In this document: positions 22,267 to 33,200 of the stretch, piece after piece
Position numbering within the stretch: the stretch's first letter is position 1
How the letters are laid out: every line of letters starts with the position of its first letter
Assembly: GCA_001695595.3 (NCBI GenBank)
Contig: MBPM02000017.1
Coordinates: forward strand, 62,001-126,000
Direction: 5' to 3'
Source: Plasmopara viticola
Lineage: Eukaryota; Oomycota; Peronosporomycetes; Peronosporales; Peronosporaceae
DNA: 64,000 nt
The notes under the pieces: generated by a model
Databases searched by the model: none
Seen by the model: the letters and a program-made list of their open reading frames with translations, nothing else
Told to the model about the DNA's origin: nothing
Translations under genes and position numbers: made by a program

Positions 22267-22720
22267 CCGATTGACAGCCCTCTTTAATGCCTATATAGTC
22301 ATAAATGTCGAATCAATTTTTTTTAGTACAGTCAATACTGATGGACAATACTCATTTTTTTCAAAGATGAGGCTGATTCCCGCCAAAAAAGTGTTCTAAT
22401 GTATCCCCTGCCTTATGAAGTACATAATCAAGCCAATATACTTCGTTCTTTTGCACAAAAGATTTTAGCTCTTTCTGCGGTGTTCGCTTTCGTCACATAA
22501 GTACATCGAGCACCTCACACTTCTATTGCTGCCAGTCACAACGCAGGCGTACAGGTGCTAATTTGCATGAGTGTTAAGGCTGACGCAAGCTTATGACGCT
22601 TAGAGCGCACCAACTAGTTCACGTCACAAATCGCACGCTAAGTATTACTGATTGATCCAAATTAGCTAATTTCACCGAACGACACTGAACCCACTACAAA
22701 TAAGTACATTCGCATCTTTG
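22267..22720. other. Intergenic upstream of the MED19-bromodomain gene
   Basis: No gene supported. On the minus strand around 22390-22520 a short coding-like stretch (KNEVYWLDYVLHKAGDTLEHF) is open in one frame, possibly another exon of the ORF just downstream on that strand, but it could not be linked. The 3' part should hold the promoter of the next plus-strand gene. Confidence 0.4.
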
Positions 22721-23836
22721 ATGCACCGTCAAACATGTCAAATGGTACATCGAGTATGCGCTTCTATGTCTTTTATATACACGACACGAGATACCTCTAT
22801 GGCTGACGATCGTCACTTTCTACGTCACCTTGTTGTTGACAGCTACGCCAAAGATCGATCGATTTTATCTCGTCCGAGGCACTCAAAACAGTACGTTTGT
22901 ATGTCAAATGTGAAGCAGCTTTATCAACAGTATATGTTTACACGTGTGTCTGCAGTCGAGGCGGATGAAGTGGACTATCGTAACCTGATGGGACACTACC
23001 AATTGGAGCCGCAATTGGCCAAGATGGCGGAGACGACGCTGCCTGAAACCTATTCCCATCTCTTACGTGGTGTGGGGGACGCGCGCGACTCGCTTACGCC
23101 TGGAGAGTGTGGTAAAGGAGACCTCCTTTCGCTATTGGAAGGTGTTCCCTTTGATCGTCCAATTGAGCCGCTACCCGAGAGTGTAGTCAAGAGTGCGTTT
23201 CAGCTTCCTGCGGGTAGCAAGAGCGGTCCAGTGTTGCATCCATTAGGTAGTCGAAAAGCTCACGGACTGATCCATGAACCGCCTCCTACGGGTGCTGAAC
23301 GAGCTGTGTACGCGGAGAAGCAGAAGAGTAAGGTTAAGGATGATAAAGATCGCAAAGAGAAGAAGGAGAAAAAGAAGAAGAAGCGAGAACGAGAAGATGC
23401 TACTGTCCTGCAAAAGCTGTTGGCACCGCTGGTAACAGAACTACGTGGGCTCACATGGGCTGGGTGGGTCGTGAGTGGGAAAGCAGGGAACCCGTTTATA
23501 CAGAAGTTTACCAAGGACAATTGCAAGCGACTTGGTGTCCCCAATTACTTTGATTACGTCAAGAATCCAATGGATCTAACTCGTATGAAAGAAAAGGTTG
23601 AACATGCAGAGTACACGAAGATTGACCAGTTTACAGCGGACATTAAGCTCATGGCAGCGAATGCCAAGACGTTCAATCGCGTTGGTGAGCCAGTGCACCA
23701 GATGGCGATTGAGATTGAACAGCTGTATGAGTCAAAGGTGCCAGTGTACAAGAAGATGTTTGACGACTTGCAGCAGGAGCGTAAGAAGCGCAAGAAGGAG
23801 AAGAAGAAACGAAAAGAAAAGAAGAAGGAGAAGTAA
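22721..23836 (+). CDS. MED19-like N-terminus fused to a bromodomain
   Basis: One open frame of 371 residues from the ATG at 22721. Residues about 85-175 resemble Mediator subunit MED19, especially the plant type: LMGHYQLEPQLAKMAETTLP, then GKGDLLSLLEGVPF, then IEPLPESVVKSAFQLPAGS, followed by a Lys-rich tract (about 200-225). Residues about 240-350 are a clear bromodomain: VPNYFDYVKNPMDLTRMKEK, then FTADIKLMAANAKTFN, ending in another Lys/Glu-rich tail. Mediator bridges activators and RNA polymerase II; a bromodomain reads acetyl-lysine. The N-terminus is uncertain: 22891-22955 looks like a perfect intron (GTACGT..CTGCAG) but removing it breaks the frame from this ATG, so the true start may be the ATG at 22799 or 22901, or a separate upstream exon. 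It converges on the DHHC gene with a 42-bp gap. Confidence 0.85.
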   Translation: MHRQTCQMVHRVCASMSFIYTTRDTSMADDRHFLRHLVVDSYAKDRSILSRPRHSKQYVCMSNVKQLYQQYMFTRVSAVEADEVDYRNLMGHYQLEPQLAKMAETTLPETYSHLLRGVGDARDSLTPGECGKGDLLSLLEGVPFDRPIEPLPESVVKSAFQLPAGSKSGPVLHPLGSRKAHGLIHEPPPTGAERAVYAEKQKSKVKDDKDRKEKKEKKKKKREREDATVLQKLLAPLVTELRGLTWAGWVVSGKAGNPFIQKFTKDNCKRLGVPNYFDYVKNPMDLTRMKEKVEHAEYTKIDQFTADIKLMAANAKTFNRVGEPVHQMAIEIEQLYESKVPVYKKMFDDLQQERKKRKKEKKKRKEKKKEK

Positions 23837-23878
23837 TAATTGCATGTCGGAGACTGACTTTGAGTAAGAGTTAAATGG

Positions 23879-24613
23879 TTATATTACTATAAGCTGCACC
23901 GTTTCGTCCTCGTCCTCGTCATCATCATACTCTTTTCCTCTCATTGTAGCGTCCAGTAGTGGCGTCGTAGGGAGCCACCAGCTCCACACATTGCGGCCAA
24001 AGTACACGGTGACATTGTGCTTGAAAGTGCAGTCTGCTAATTCTCCTCTCTTGCCTGCGAGATACTCAAGTGTTGTCTTGCCTTCTCGCAGCAGCCACAG
24101 ATGGAAGATATAGTATCCGAAGATCAATAGCCCAATACTTAGCGACATGATGTAGCCAAACCAAAGAAGCGCTTTATAAGTATGGAAATTTGTATCCCAG
24201 ACTAGCGTAGACGCCATGGTGGTGAACAAGAGACAGCTTACCGACGTGTAGATTAAGAAGAGCAGAAAGAATTTCTTGTTACTCCAGGCCACGCAGTTGC
24301 CCGTCCAGGGACAATGGTGGTCCATACGGTACACGCATCGCTGACAGACTGAGCAGTGGTGCACATGTTCGGCTTTCTCGGCATCACAACGTTCACAGTA
24401 GCGCTTTACTTGCTTTGCACAACTATAATTGGCCTTTATGTTTACCGGACGAGAGTACATGGCTCGCGCGTAGCTCCAGAACATAAGTACAGCAAAGAGA
24501 AGGAATAGAGAGCTGAGTGAAAGAATCGAGTGCAGACGAACGATCGCTAGCCATGTGAATACCTTGAGCACCATGAGCCCAAGGGTGACGGCCACGAAGA
24601 CTCTGTTGATCAC
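23879..24613 (-). CDS. DHHC-type protein S-palmitoyltransferase
   Basis: A 244-codon frame on the minus strand. It has four membrane spans (about 4-24, 29-47, 115-137, 148-171) with the cysteine-rich domain between spans two and three: YCERCDAEKAEHVHHC, CQRCV, then MDHHCPWTGNCV with the catalytic DHHC at 98-101. The TTxE motif is present as TTLE (180-183). It adds palmitate to cytosolic cysteines of membrane proteins. The C-terminal tail is short and acidic. The frame as given opens on a GTG with no upstream in-frame ATG before a TGA, so either a short first exon was missed or translation begins at the ATG of residue 14, which would clip the first span. It is divergent from the oxidoreductase gene, about 205 bp apart. 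Confidence 0.9.
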   Translation of the reverse strand: MINRVFVAVTLGLMVLKVFTWLAIVRLHSILSLSSLFLLFAVLMFWSYARAMYSRPVNIKANYSCAKQVKRYCERCDAEKAEHVHHCSVCQRCVYRMDHHCPWTGNCVAWSNKKFFLLFLIYTSVSCLLFTTMASTLVWDTNFHTYKALLWFGYIMSLSIGLLIFGYYIFHLWLLREGKTTLEYLAGKRGELADCTFKHNVTVYFGRNVWSWWLPTTPLLDATMRGKEYDDDEDEDETVQLIVI

Positions 24614-24818
24614 GAAAAGTGCTAATTTCTTCTCTAATCATTGTCTTAGTATGCTGATGACGCTGTGCGATAGCCTTCTTTACTGCACGCTTCACTCATT
24701 TACGGGTTTCTGCGTACGACTTTTTAGGATAGGTCGGCGACTTTTAAAGCTACAAAAGAAGTAAGTTAAACATTTAATTTCTGACCAAATCAATGAGGAT
24801 GGAATTTGATTGGCTCAA

Positions 24819-25692
24819 ATGATGGCCCTGATCAACAATTTCTTGCTTTATTTTTTGTTTGGCAAGAATTTCGATTCGATGTCTCCTTATGTGGCGCTTG
24901 TGATCGGCTCAACTGGTGCTGTAGGCCGCGACCTCGTGGCAGAGTTGGTGGCCTCTGCCAATTGCTCAAAGGTCATTGCACTGGCGCGTCGTGATGTACC
25001 AGAGTCATCCTGGGGATCAACTTTTCCGTCGCTAAACGCCGAGGCGGCTAAGAGCAAACTTGAGGTGCGCAAGGTCGACTTTGATAATCTTTCAGAGTCG
25101 GATATTGGGACTACAGACAAAATAAATGCCGCTTTCTCGTGCTTGGGTACAACCCGCAAAGACGCAGGCTCGGCGGAGGCCTTTCGCAAAGGTGAACTTT
25201 CTTAGAATTTGAGGGATAGGCAATTTATATTAGAGTTGCACTGACGTATGAATGTTGCCGCTGCAGTCGATTTGGAATATGTGTTGAAATTTGCCAAGCT
25301 CTCCCGAGCCGCAAACGTCCCGTATATTGGGTTATTGACATCGCAAGGTGCTAACAAGGACAGCTGGTTTTTATACCCACAAACTAAGGGAGAAGTGGAG
25401 GACAAGGTGCTGCAAATGAATTTTCAGCGCACGTCAATTTTCCGTCCAGGAATGTTGCAGCGCGGAGAATTGTTGCGAGGCGCGGAAAAAATGTTTGGCT
25501 GGGTGATTCCGGGTGTGAGTTGTCTAGGATACTGAAATTGGCAGTCTGGACGATGAACTTAGAGATTAATTGGTGTTGTAGGCGTATCAAATCACGGTCA
25601 AAGCTGTCGCAGAGGGTATGGTCCACGATTACGAAAGTGGCACCGAAGGGATCAAGGAGTGGAGTCATGCAGATCTAAAAAAGTTTGAGTAA
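24819..25692 (+). CDS. HTATIP2/TIP30-like NAD(P)-binding oxidoreductase
   Basis: Three exons, 24819-25191, 25267-25514 and 25582-25692, encode 243 residues; introns of 75 and 67 nt have GTGA donors. Near residues 25-40 the Rossmann nucleotide loop reads VIGSTGAVGRDLV. Further family marks are FSCLGTTRKDAGS, the YIGLLTSQGANKDSWFLYPQTKGEVE block containing the short-chain-dehydrogenase-like Tyr-x3-Lys, and FRPGMLQR. Human HTATIP2 is of nearly the same length. The substrate is unknown; members are atypical SDRs implicated in nuclear transport and lipid metabolism. Starts at 24819, 24822 or 24879 are all possible; 24819 keeps a hydrophobic N-terminal extension, and 24879 gives a more usual start just before the Rossmann strand. 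Confidence 0.88.
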
Positions 25693-28600
25693 ACGCCAGG
25701 ATGCTCTCTTGTACCAAATTGGTTGTTATACAATGTATATGACAGGGTACAGATAGCCTGCTATACCTTTGTGACTCTAGCTCGCGGATTCCAACGCGTT
25801 TGACAATTTACACTTAAGGTCGTTGATTAGATATAAACCCATGGAATTAACAAGCTTCTATTTGCTGTACGCAATATAATAAGACAGGAGATTCAAGGAG
25901 AAAGAAACGAGAAGCCATACAGATGAAGCAACAACGCGTCCAACAAAATGCACAACTTTTCTGAATATATAGGCGGAGCCACACAGTAAAAGCGTGCTGC
26001 GATCTTTCCGTGCACTATCCTCGGATAGACGTTGAAAAAGTTTTGAGCTCTACACTATTTATCCTCATTTATATCGCGAAAGATATATGTACCAAATTTA
26101 GTAAGCAGGGAATATATATATCGAATTGCGTCAGTATGCAAACCAACATACAAATCAAATGAGCACAAGAAGACACCAAATTTGCTTCGCCCGTGAAAAT
26201 ATTATATCAGAAGTTCGACTTCATGAAACGACCCACTACATTTCTTGCTAACTGTTTGTCACCGTAACGACCAGACTAATGTTTGATGCCATTATTATAC
26301 CGGCCATATTTATAATTGAGAGTAATTCAGTATTTCATTGGAACCTTGACGCGTCACCGCTAGCAATGCAATTCGTGCAAAGGTAGGCTTCAGTACGCGT
26401 TATCGTTGTAAATTTGAGCGCGTAATGAGCCTTGCATTTCTATCCTTTTCAGCACTGGCGCTTGTACTAGACATTGTAGCGACGTCCATTGTTTCAGCTC
26501 TATCATGACCAGGCAAGAAACCGGCTCTTTGTTCAATTGCCACGCAAATGGTTGCAACTGTAGCCAATATATAATTATACGAGGCTAGACTTCCACAGAT
26601 ATCGGCAATAATTTTTTTTCTGTAACGATCCTATCTACAGAGTGTTGGTGACGTCAATCTTACTAAGATATCATGATGTTTGCTGAAAGACAAACATGGA
26701 ATAACATTGGTCAAAGTGCTTCGCATCCGTGAACTTTACGTACAAATCGCCTACTTTGTGAGTCGGTGATTGATCACCTTAGGGAAGTCTTGGCTATGGC
26801 ATGATGCCAAGCCTGAAGTTGGGACCTTATGTTCGAATCGCGGGTACGAAAATATCTCCATCATACATCAGCATGTAGCCAAAAGACTGCGATTTACTTA
26901 CAAAGTTGCCATTGCTTTGAAATCAAATCGCAACGGCTTCTAGACCTTGCTGGAGCTGGTGCGACGGCCTGCGCGAGCCATGTTAAGCAAGTCAATTTCT
27001 CTACTTTCTGGCGCTCATGAAAGCACCAATTTTTTGCAACGCACTGAGAACAAGAGCTGCTGGCATCAAGGATCACCAAAAATAGACCACTCCAGCCTCG
27101 GCTTTGTGCCTTTTTCATAATAAGCCACAATTTCTCTGCGATCGTATGTACGCATTTGACATTGCTTGCGGGGTTGGCCTTGGATATAAAGCAGGGGATT
27201 CTAAAAGACTTCTAGACCCGTGAGGCCTGTGGGGAGGTAATAATCTATATCTTTAGATATGGTCGGCTGCACAAAGCGTATAGCGTTATGTGTACTTGAC
27301 GCTTCAGACTCTTGGCTGCCGTGGATATGGGCGTTACCAGCGACCGTATGGCAATGCGTATTGTCGAACCCGCAAGCTCAAGTGCAGGAGTAGTGCATTG
27401 AAAAAGCGTTGGAGGAAAGCCAGGGCTCATTCGAAGTCGGAGCTTTGAAAATTGTGATACCCCATAGATCGCCCAACATGAAGTGGTGAGCGCGTCGACA
27501 TTTTTTCCTGTGAAAATTGATAATGTACGTCGATCGAGGCCGTTTCAGGTCCGTGAGAGATCCAGTGATTCGATAATTTATCTCTTATCCAGCCTTCGTT
27601 TATCCATTCAATTGGCATTCAACAGTATTTTTTATGCCTTGACGAAGGTGTTTCCCCCTTTTTGTCGGTCTTTAATTAAAGCTGCTCATTTCAGACGGAT
27701 GCGATCGCATCTTTTGCCATGCACACTTTGATCAGCCGTATTTCTGTGAAGGTAAGGAAGTTGGCACTTTGGAGCTTCTCCCTTCTCTTTGGGCTTTGTT
27801 GAGGGGTGGACCATTCGACTTTGGTATCTTGCTAATTGGGCTAGCATTAAAATAGTACGTCTGAACATGTTGCTTAGCTACACTTGGTATTCGTGTTTGC
27901 GCATGTATTGTTCAATTTTGGCACGGACAAGTCCCTATGTTTTGATTATTTTTTGACACAGAAAGTCAGTGCCGAGTGCGGATGCCATTCTTTGCCTTCT
28001 ACGCAAATAAGGCGGTAAAAAACTCACACCACCCTCAAGACAAGCAACATTGTAACTCATACGAAGTTAGGATGGTGCCTTGTCTTCCTATTTAATAGGA
28101 GTATTGACACTGGTTCGTAAACATCACATCTATTTTAAATCTCAAAGGCAAATATTCTGGGTCCTTATGATCGTGCCCAATTTCTCTGCCAAAGCATAAT
28201 AAATGCTGCCCATATGACGGAAGCTTTGTCGAAAGCTTAGGATATATTTATACTTTCAAAAGTGATTTCAATTTGACTTTCAAAGTCACCATCTTTGAGT
28301 GATTTTGGCTTATAGTTCCGCCGAAAACTCAGTAGATTCGAGATTTTCGATATTTGGTAGCTTTGATACTTCTGGCAGTGTCTCCCATTTAAGCGCACTC
28401 GCCGTGACCCAACGACTGCTTCAATTGTCAATGATCGCTTTAGATTCTGTATCGTTGCCCTCTCCAGGGTTCTCAAAGATCAATTAAGCATCTCATCAAC
28501 ATTCTCATTTAGCAAAGCTATGTTATTCGCTCCTGATGATAGTTCATTATCCACCTGTGATCCTATGTTGATTGCTTGGTCGCACGGACCTCAGCAAAAT

Positions 28601-28934
28601 TATTTAAACCGCACTTGGTACCCACATATGGAACTATGTTGCCTAACTGTCCCATGCAATTCGCTAAAGGAATTGTGAAACTGGGCTTATGTAATTCTTA
28701 TACTCACAACTTCAATTACTATCTTAAGCACCTCCGGTAGTCGGTGCTGGTAATGGAGCTTAGTTTGCTGCCAAGTAAAATTTCATAAGAAGCTCCCTTT
28801 GGGGTCACATCAGCACCTTCAATACATCACCTTTTGATATCGTGTCCAGGCGTTCGTTCAAAAGCACATTAGGGGCGAAAAGATGACTTGCTGAAGCCGT
28901 GCTGCGCGGAATTTGGTGACTAGTGAAGAAGGTC
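25693..28934. other. Gene-poor AT-rich DNA
   Basis: About 3.2 kb without a supported gene. It holds scattered short frames and one tRNA-like B-box motif near 26831. The region leads into the copia relic and is probably old transposon debris. Confidence 0.5.
26785..26850 (+). repeat. Possible decayed tRNA-derived (SINE-like) head
   Basis: A B-box-like GTTCGAATCG (26831-26840) lies about 30 nt after an A-box-like TGGCTATGGC (26791-26800), the spacing of a Pol III internal promoter. The T-stem does not pair, so this is not a working tRNA gene. It may be a remnant of a tRNA-derived short element or coincidence. Confidence 0.25.
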
Positions 28935-29180
28935 AAGCGTGTACTCGTTGGTAAAATGCAAAGCAAATAAATTCAAAGTCATTAGTCTGCAGCTAATTAC
29001 TTATCAAAAAGCTTCGCTATCCAGGGAAAGCCATTTTACAATCCAGACGCAATCATCTTGAGTGCACCTACCCATACTTTCGTCATTGCTTGTTCGCGCC
29101 GTCAAACAACCTCCATTGATCAAGCGAAGTTGGGTAGCCGTGTACCTGTATCTTACTAATACTTTTCTGCTTAATGAGAC
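28935..29180 (-). repeat. Candidate diverged LTR (3' end of copia relic)
   Basis: Shares ordered blocks with 32.92-33.16 kb: GGTAAAATGCAAAG, then ATCAAAAAGCTTC, then AATCAT(C/T)TTGAGTGC-like, then TTGTTCGCGCCGTC(A/G)AACAA, then GTGTACC..TATCTTA. Between the blocks the sequences differ and have indels. Position directly after the RNase H remnant is where a 3' LTR belongs. Confidence 0.5.
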
Positions 29181-29291
29181 CGCATTCAGGACAACACTCT
29201 CACTCGATGTGGTGTATGTACAGCGAGTTTGCTTTTTTAGTGTGTAGCACTTCATTAACGGAATTAAATTCGTCATGAGATCGCCCAGCAT

Positions 29292-29516
29292 TTAGTGTGT
29301 TGAACAATATTCGAGTATGACTTGACTACGTTCCACATTTTCAAATATGATGTGATCGAAAATGTAGATGTGCTTGGCACGCTTGTTGAAAACAAGACGC
29401 GATAGAGCCTTGACTGTAATCATAAATATTGACCGCTTCATCCCTTTAATTTCACCAAACTCACACAGGAAAGTCCTCAATCGAATTGCATCTTGTTCTA
29501 CTTCTGACGAAGCCAA
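29292..29516 (-). pseudogene. copia RNase H remnant
   Basis: The minus-strand frame begins ASSEVEQDAIRLRTFLCEFGEI, resembling the SSSEAEY--I family motif followed by LRTFL-E-G, and ends with NKRAKHIYIFDHIIFE followed by ILEYCSTH, which mirrors the R-KHIDI-YHFIRE...I-L-Y--T block at the end of copia RNase H. Internal indels separate the two halves. Confidence 0.7.
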
Positions 29517-30217
29517 TCCGCAAATTTTGCTGATGATGGCGTCCCCGTCGGCTATTTCTATCTTTTCTAGCTAGTGCATAACCCATATATCAAAAGCACA
29601 CTGACTTTCATGCTTTGTCGTGTCACCAATCCGCCTGCCCGATTCGCGTCTTTTAGCCTTCAGATTTTTCTTGAACCGGGCATGAAATTTGATGACGTGT
29701 GTATTTGTTTCTTGTACGTGATAGAGGACCTTTGAGTGCCTGCTAATGTGCTGAACACGTGTTGAGCAGAAAGTGGCCAAGAATACCACTTTAGCTGTAG
29801 AATTCGGTCTAGTCCCAACCATTAGGCACGACAGCATTTTGATATATAATTTCATGAGAGTCTCTTCGTGGTTGCGTTCTTCTTCGCTTCTGACCTAAAT
29901 CAGCATAAATTCTGGGTCTTGAAGAGTCTTGGCGGAGTATTTGCTCTCTACACTAACCATCTCCGATGTCGCTCGCCAACGCAGTCTAGCAAATTAACAC
30001 GTTCCCATTCGTAGTGTCTAGATTAATCACTGTGACAAAAACATGAAGTTGACCAATCTCGAAGCGCTCGCTTAGTGCTTCTTTAGTCGCATCTAACGGT
30101 TTATCATTGTAACAAGCAAGTACAAGTCGCCATCATTACGTTCCATAAAGATCTACTCATTATCACTTTGATAAATGTAGGTACAATAGTCTGCGTCACA
30201 TTACGTAAACTTTTTTA

Positions 30218-30466
30218 CTAACATGGACGTGTTGTGTTAATTATCTGGTTTGACATACGCGCTAGCTTTTTCAACCATAAAGAACGCTTAAGCTGGTATA
30301 CATAGTCTAAATATGTCGTCAATGTATCCGTTCGGTTACACCATTTGGATACTTCATCCGGAATTCCGTCGAGAAAGGCTGTCTTGACATTCATCTGACG
30401 AAGCGTCAGCTTAGCGACTGGTGATTTGTGGTCGACACCATAACAATGAGAAAAGCCATACGCCAC
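30218..30466 (-). pseudogene. copia reverse transcriptase remnant
   Basis: The minus strand reads YGFSHCYGVDHKSPVAKLT, then RQMNVKTAFLDGIPDEV, then YVYQLKRSLWLKKLAR. These match the conserved N-terminal part of copia reverse transcriptase (SPVAK..., QMDVKTAFLNG, V-RLKKSLYGLKQAPR). The catalytic YVDD part is not found. Confidence 0.8.
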
Positions 30467-31320
30467 GAGTCGCGCTCGACCTCTCCGGCTTTAATTTGAT
30501 CTAAAGAAAAATCTGCGGCTTATGGTCTTACGACATCCCAACAATGACACTAGACTCCACGTATCGTTTTTAATAAGCCACAATACTTTAGACTACACGC
30601 TTTTCCCCATTTGGCCGCGTTGCTGGCTTCCATTACCAACTTGTTCGCTATCGGCATTTGCCCACTAAGCCCACAACAAAAGCTGCTTCAAAATTTTGGG
30701 CCGTAGCAAACACCTCATATAGCGATCGATGAAGATTTGGCCGCTTTGCCGTCAACTTGTAAACGACGTCTTTGAGTGATTGATTCCGCTATTTTTGCTT
30801 GCTATTCATGATGAATTGAGTCCACCGGTGCTGTTCAACCATTATCATAAGCCATGTCTTAATCCTGCAAAGCTTCTTCAATCAGAGTTTAAGTTTTTCC
30901 AGCCACTTATTTTGACAAGCCAATTCGTATAGTGTAGTTAAAAGCGTCTTCCATAAAGTACGCGTCCAACTTATTAATTGCAACTGTTAAGAAACGCCCT
31001 GAATATTACGCTTTCACATGCTTTAAATAGCCAAGAAATTGAAACGTAACTAAGGGAACGTCACATTTGGACCGTTTTGCATAGGAAACTGAGATGCACA
31101 CATGGCAGCCGAATAATTTTAGATCAGCCAGCATAGGCTTCTTGTCAATCCACACTTAATTTGATGACGTGTTATGACCAACAGCTTGTGTTGGACATCA
31201 CTTCAGGAGAAGTACAGCACTTTAAACAGCCTAACTTCAGTACAATCTTGGCAGGCCGGATCGTTTCAGCATACAGAGGCCGATTTCGTCAAATTTACGA
31301 TATAGGAGCTGGGCGACTCT

Positions 31321-31385
31321 ATTAAGCTGTGGCGTGTATGGAGGCGTTAATATCAGAATAATACCTCGCTTTGCATTGGGTTTGG
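31321..31385 (-). pseudogene. copia integrase core remnant
   Basis: The minus strand reads PNAKRGIILILTPPYTPQLN, corresponding to the G--H--T-PYTPQQNGVAER motif of the copia integrase core. Flanking sequence has shifted frame. It places the integrase between gag and reverse transcriptase. Confidence 0.65.
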
Positions 31386-32534
31386 TCATCGCTTTAGAGT
31401 TTTACTTGTGCCATTGTTGCAACGGAATGTTCTTTTGTTGGACTGAGTCTCGGCTAACGCGACAAAATCAGCGACATCTCGAACTTACGCTTCAGAAAGT
31501 TTACAACACATTGATGCGATTTTTTGTCGATAGTATTGACAGAACAACGCTTGCCACAATATGTACGCTGTCGTCTGCATAAGCCTACACACGCCGCTGT
31601 GAAGGACGGTAAGCATTGGCTTGCATCAATTTGGAGAAGTCTCTGTGAAACCTGGTTGCGTGTGTTTACCAGGATCGCACCCTCCACACAGACCCCACTA
31701 GCTTACTGACGTTAAGTTATCAGCCTTTTGCAGCAGGGGAGAAAAGACCACCTTGACCAATGCGATCTACTCGACGGCGCCAAGAATGAATTTGGGTTTT
31801 CTATTTAACCTACCCAGCTAGACCATTGGTCTTGTCAAAAAAACATTGGCATCTCGCAAAGCCTGAACAGACCTTTTTCCTAGGAGAGCGCCAAGATTCT
31901 AGCAAATACATTGCGCTTTCGCTTTTGCAAAGCAATCGTCTCGCGCAAATTACTGGATCCAGCAACTTACGCAAGAATTTGGGAATGCGCCATACAGACG
32001 CAAGCAACTTGATGTCATCACCATAATAATATCATCCGTTACTACTGCATAACGTTCATCGTCGTCCGCGTGGTGCACGTCAACAAAGTGATTTTCATGT
32101 AACTTTTAATTATCTTCTTCGAGTAAGTCATGTATTGAGTGACTTTCTCAACTCGACAGAGCATGAATCCTCGCCGACCGAAAATGGATAGTCGCTAAGG
32201 CTATCATCACTCTGCGCGACACAATCACGCAGCGGTTACTGCATTACTAATAAAATTTTTCACTTGGCGATTCGATGCTGGTGATCTCTGCAGTAGCGCC
32301 AAGAGCTTTTAGCCATCAATACCGCTTGTCAATTTTTTGCGCCGGCATTGCAAATGCTCGACCTTGATCGTGCGCGGCGCCGTGGACGACAGCATCTGTT
32401 GCTTGTGCTATAAAAATGTACATTGCAGCTGAGACGTGGCGCATTCTCCCGACAAAAAATTGGTTTTGACTTAAGCCGGTAATTACTAACACGTACGACT
32501 CGTCAAGACTTGCTCATATAATAATTTTCAGGTT

Positions 32535-32910
32535 CTTATTGCAGATCAAAGCGCCGAAGCGTCGAGATGCTTTGCCAGCTTCTTCATTTTGCCTAAAAGC
32601 TCCAGCACATCCTTATCTCCATTTATTTTGGCCGCGAAGAATCGAAGAGCTTACTCGCAAGGTTTTGCTTTTTGAAGTGTCCCTCAAACTGCGACCATGC
32701 ATCGTATGATCCGCTCGCTGAATGAACTAAAGGCAACTGCGAGAACTCCAAGTGATCGTGAGTGCCTTTTTTTTCGACTTGCATTTGAACGGTTTCTCCC
32801 AGTCAGATGCTATAGCTTGACCGCTCCACTCGCCACTTCCCACAAGCCACGCTTTTTCATAACCATCTAAATCTTAAACTTACACATGCGAAAGGTTGAT
32901 ACGTCAAACT
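32535..32910 (-). pseudogene. copia gag remnant
   Basis: The minus strand gives, in two frames, a start block LDGYEKAWLVGSGEW, then DAWSQFEGHFKKQNLASKLF and NGDKDVLELLGKMKKLAKHL, which follow the UBN2/gag pattern of copia elements (W--L---F---T-ANK--L, then M-EG-D---H---M--L---L). No CCHC zinc knuckle could be read further on. Confidence 0.65.
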
Positions 32911-32924
32911 CATTAATGAAGTTG

Positions 32925-33165
32925 GGTGTTGGTAAAATGCAAAGTGATTATATGTATGAAGTGCGTCGCAACAACTTCTTGCTATTTCGCAACCAATACT
33001 ATACTTAAGCTGATCAAAAAGCTTCACCGTCCGAGCACAATCATTTTAAGTGCGCGAATACATGAGGTCAACGGTTTTTGTTCGCGCCGTCGAACAATCC
33101 CATCATTTGTCGGTGACCGTGTACCGATATCTTATCGGTGCTTCACTACTGGACGAGGCGTTCCT
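32925..33165 (-). repeat. Candidate diverged LTR (5' end of copia relic)
   Basis: Counterpart of the LTR-like sequence at 28.94-29.18 kb in the same orientation, sharing at least five ordered blocks. It lies just upstream (minus-strand sense) of the gag start. Exact LTR ends (TG..CA) and a target duplication are not resolvable by eye. Confidence 0.5.
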
Positions 33166-33200
33166 GCAAAAAAAATCTTGGTATCAGCTCTTTCCTGTGG

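Larger units (their letters stand above)
28935..33200 (-). mobile_element. Decayed Ty1/copia LTR retrotransposon
   Basis: On the minus strand the copia gene order can be read from right to left: gag (about 32.54-32.90 kb), integrase end (about 31.33-31.38 kb), reverse transcriptase (30.22-30.47 kb) and RNase H (29.29-29.52 kb). Integrase before reverse transcriptase is the Ty1/copia order, distinguishing it from gypsy. The two ends share blocks in the same orientation, taken as diverged LTRs. Every ORF is shifted and stopped many times, so the element is long dead. The span of about 4.3 kb is close to that of a full copia element. Confidence 0.75.

Noticed and set aside
26785..26850. Functional tRNA gene
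   Set aside because: The T-stem and acceptor stem do not pair; at best a relic.
30100..33200. Gypsy (Ty3) element
   Set aside because: The integrase remnant lies before reverse transcriptase in coding sense and the RNase H and RT motifs are of the copia type.
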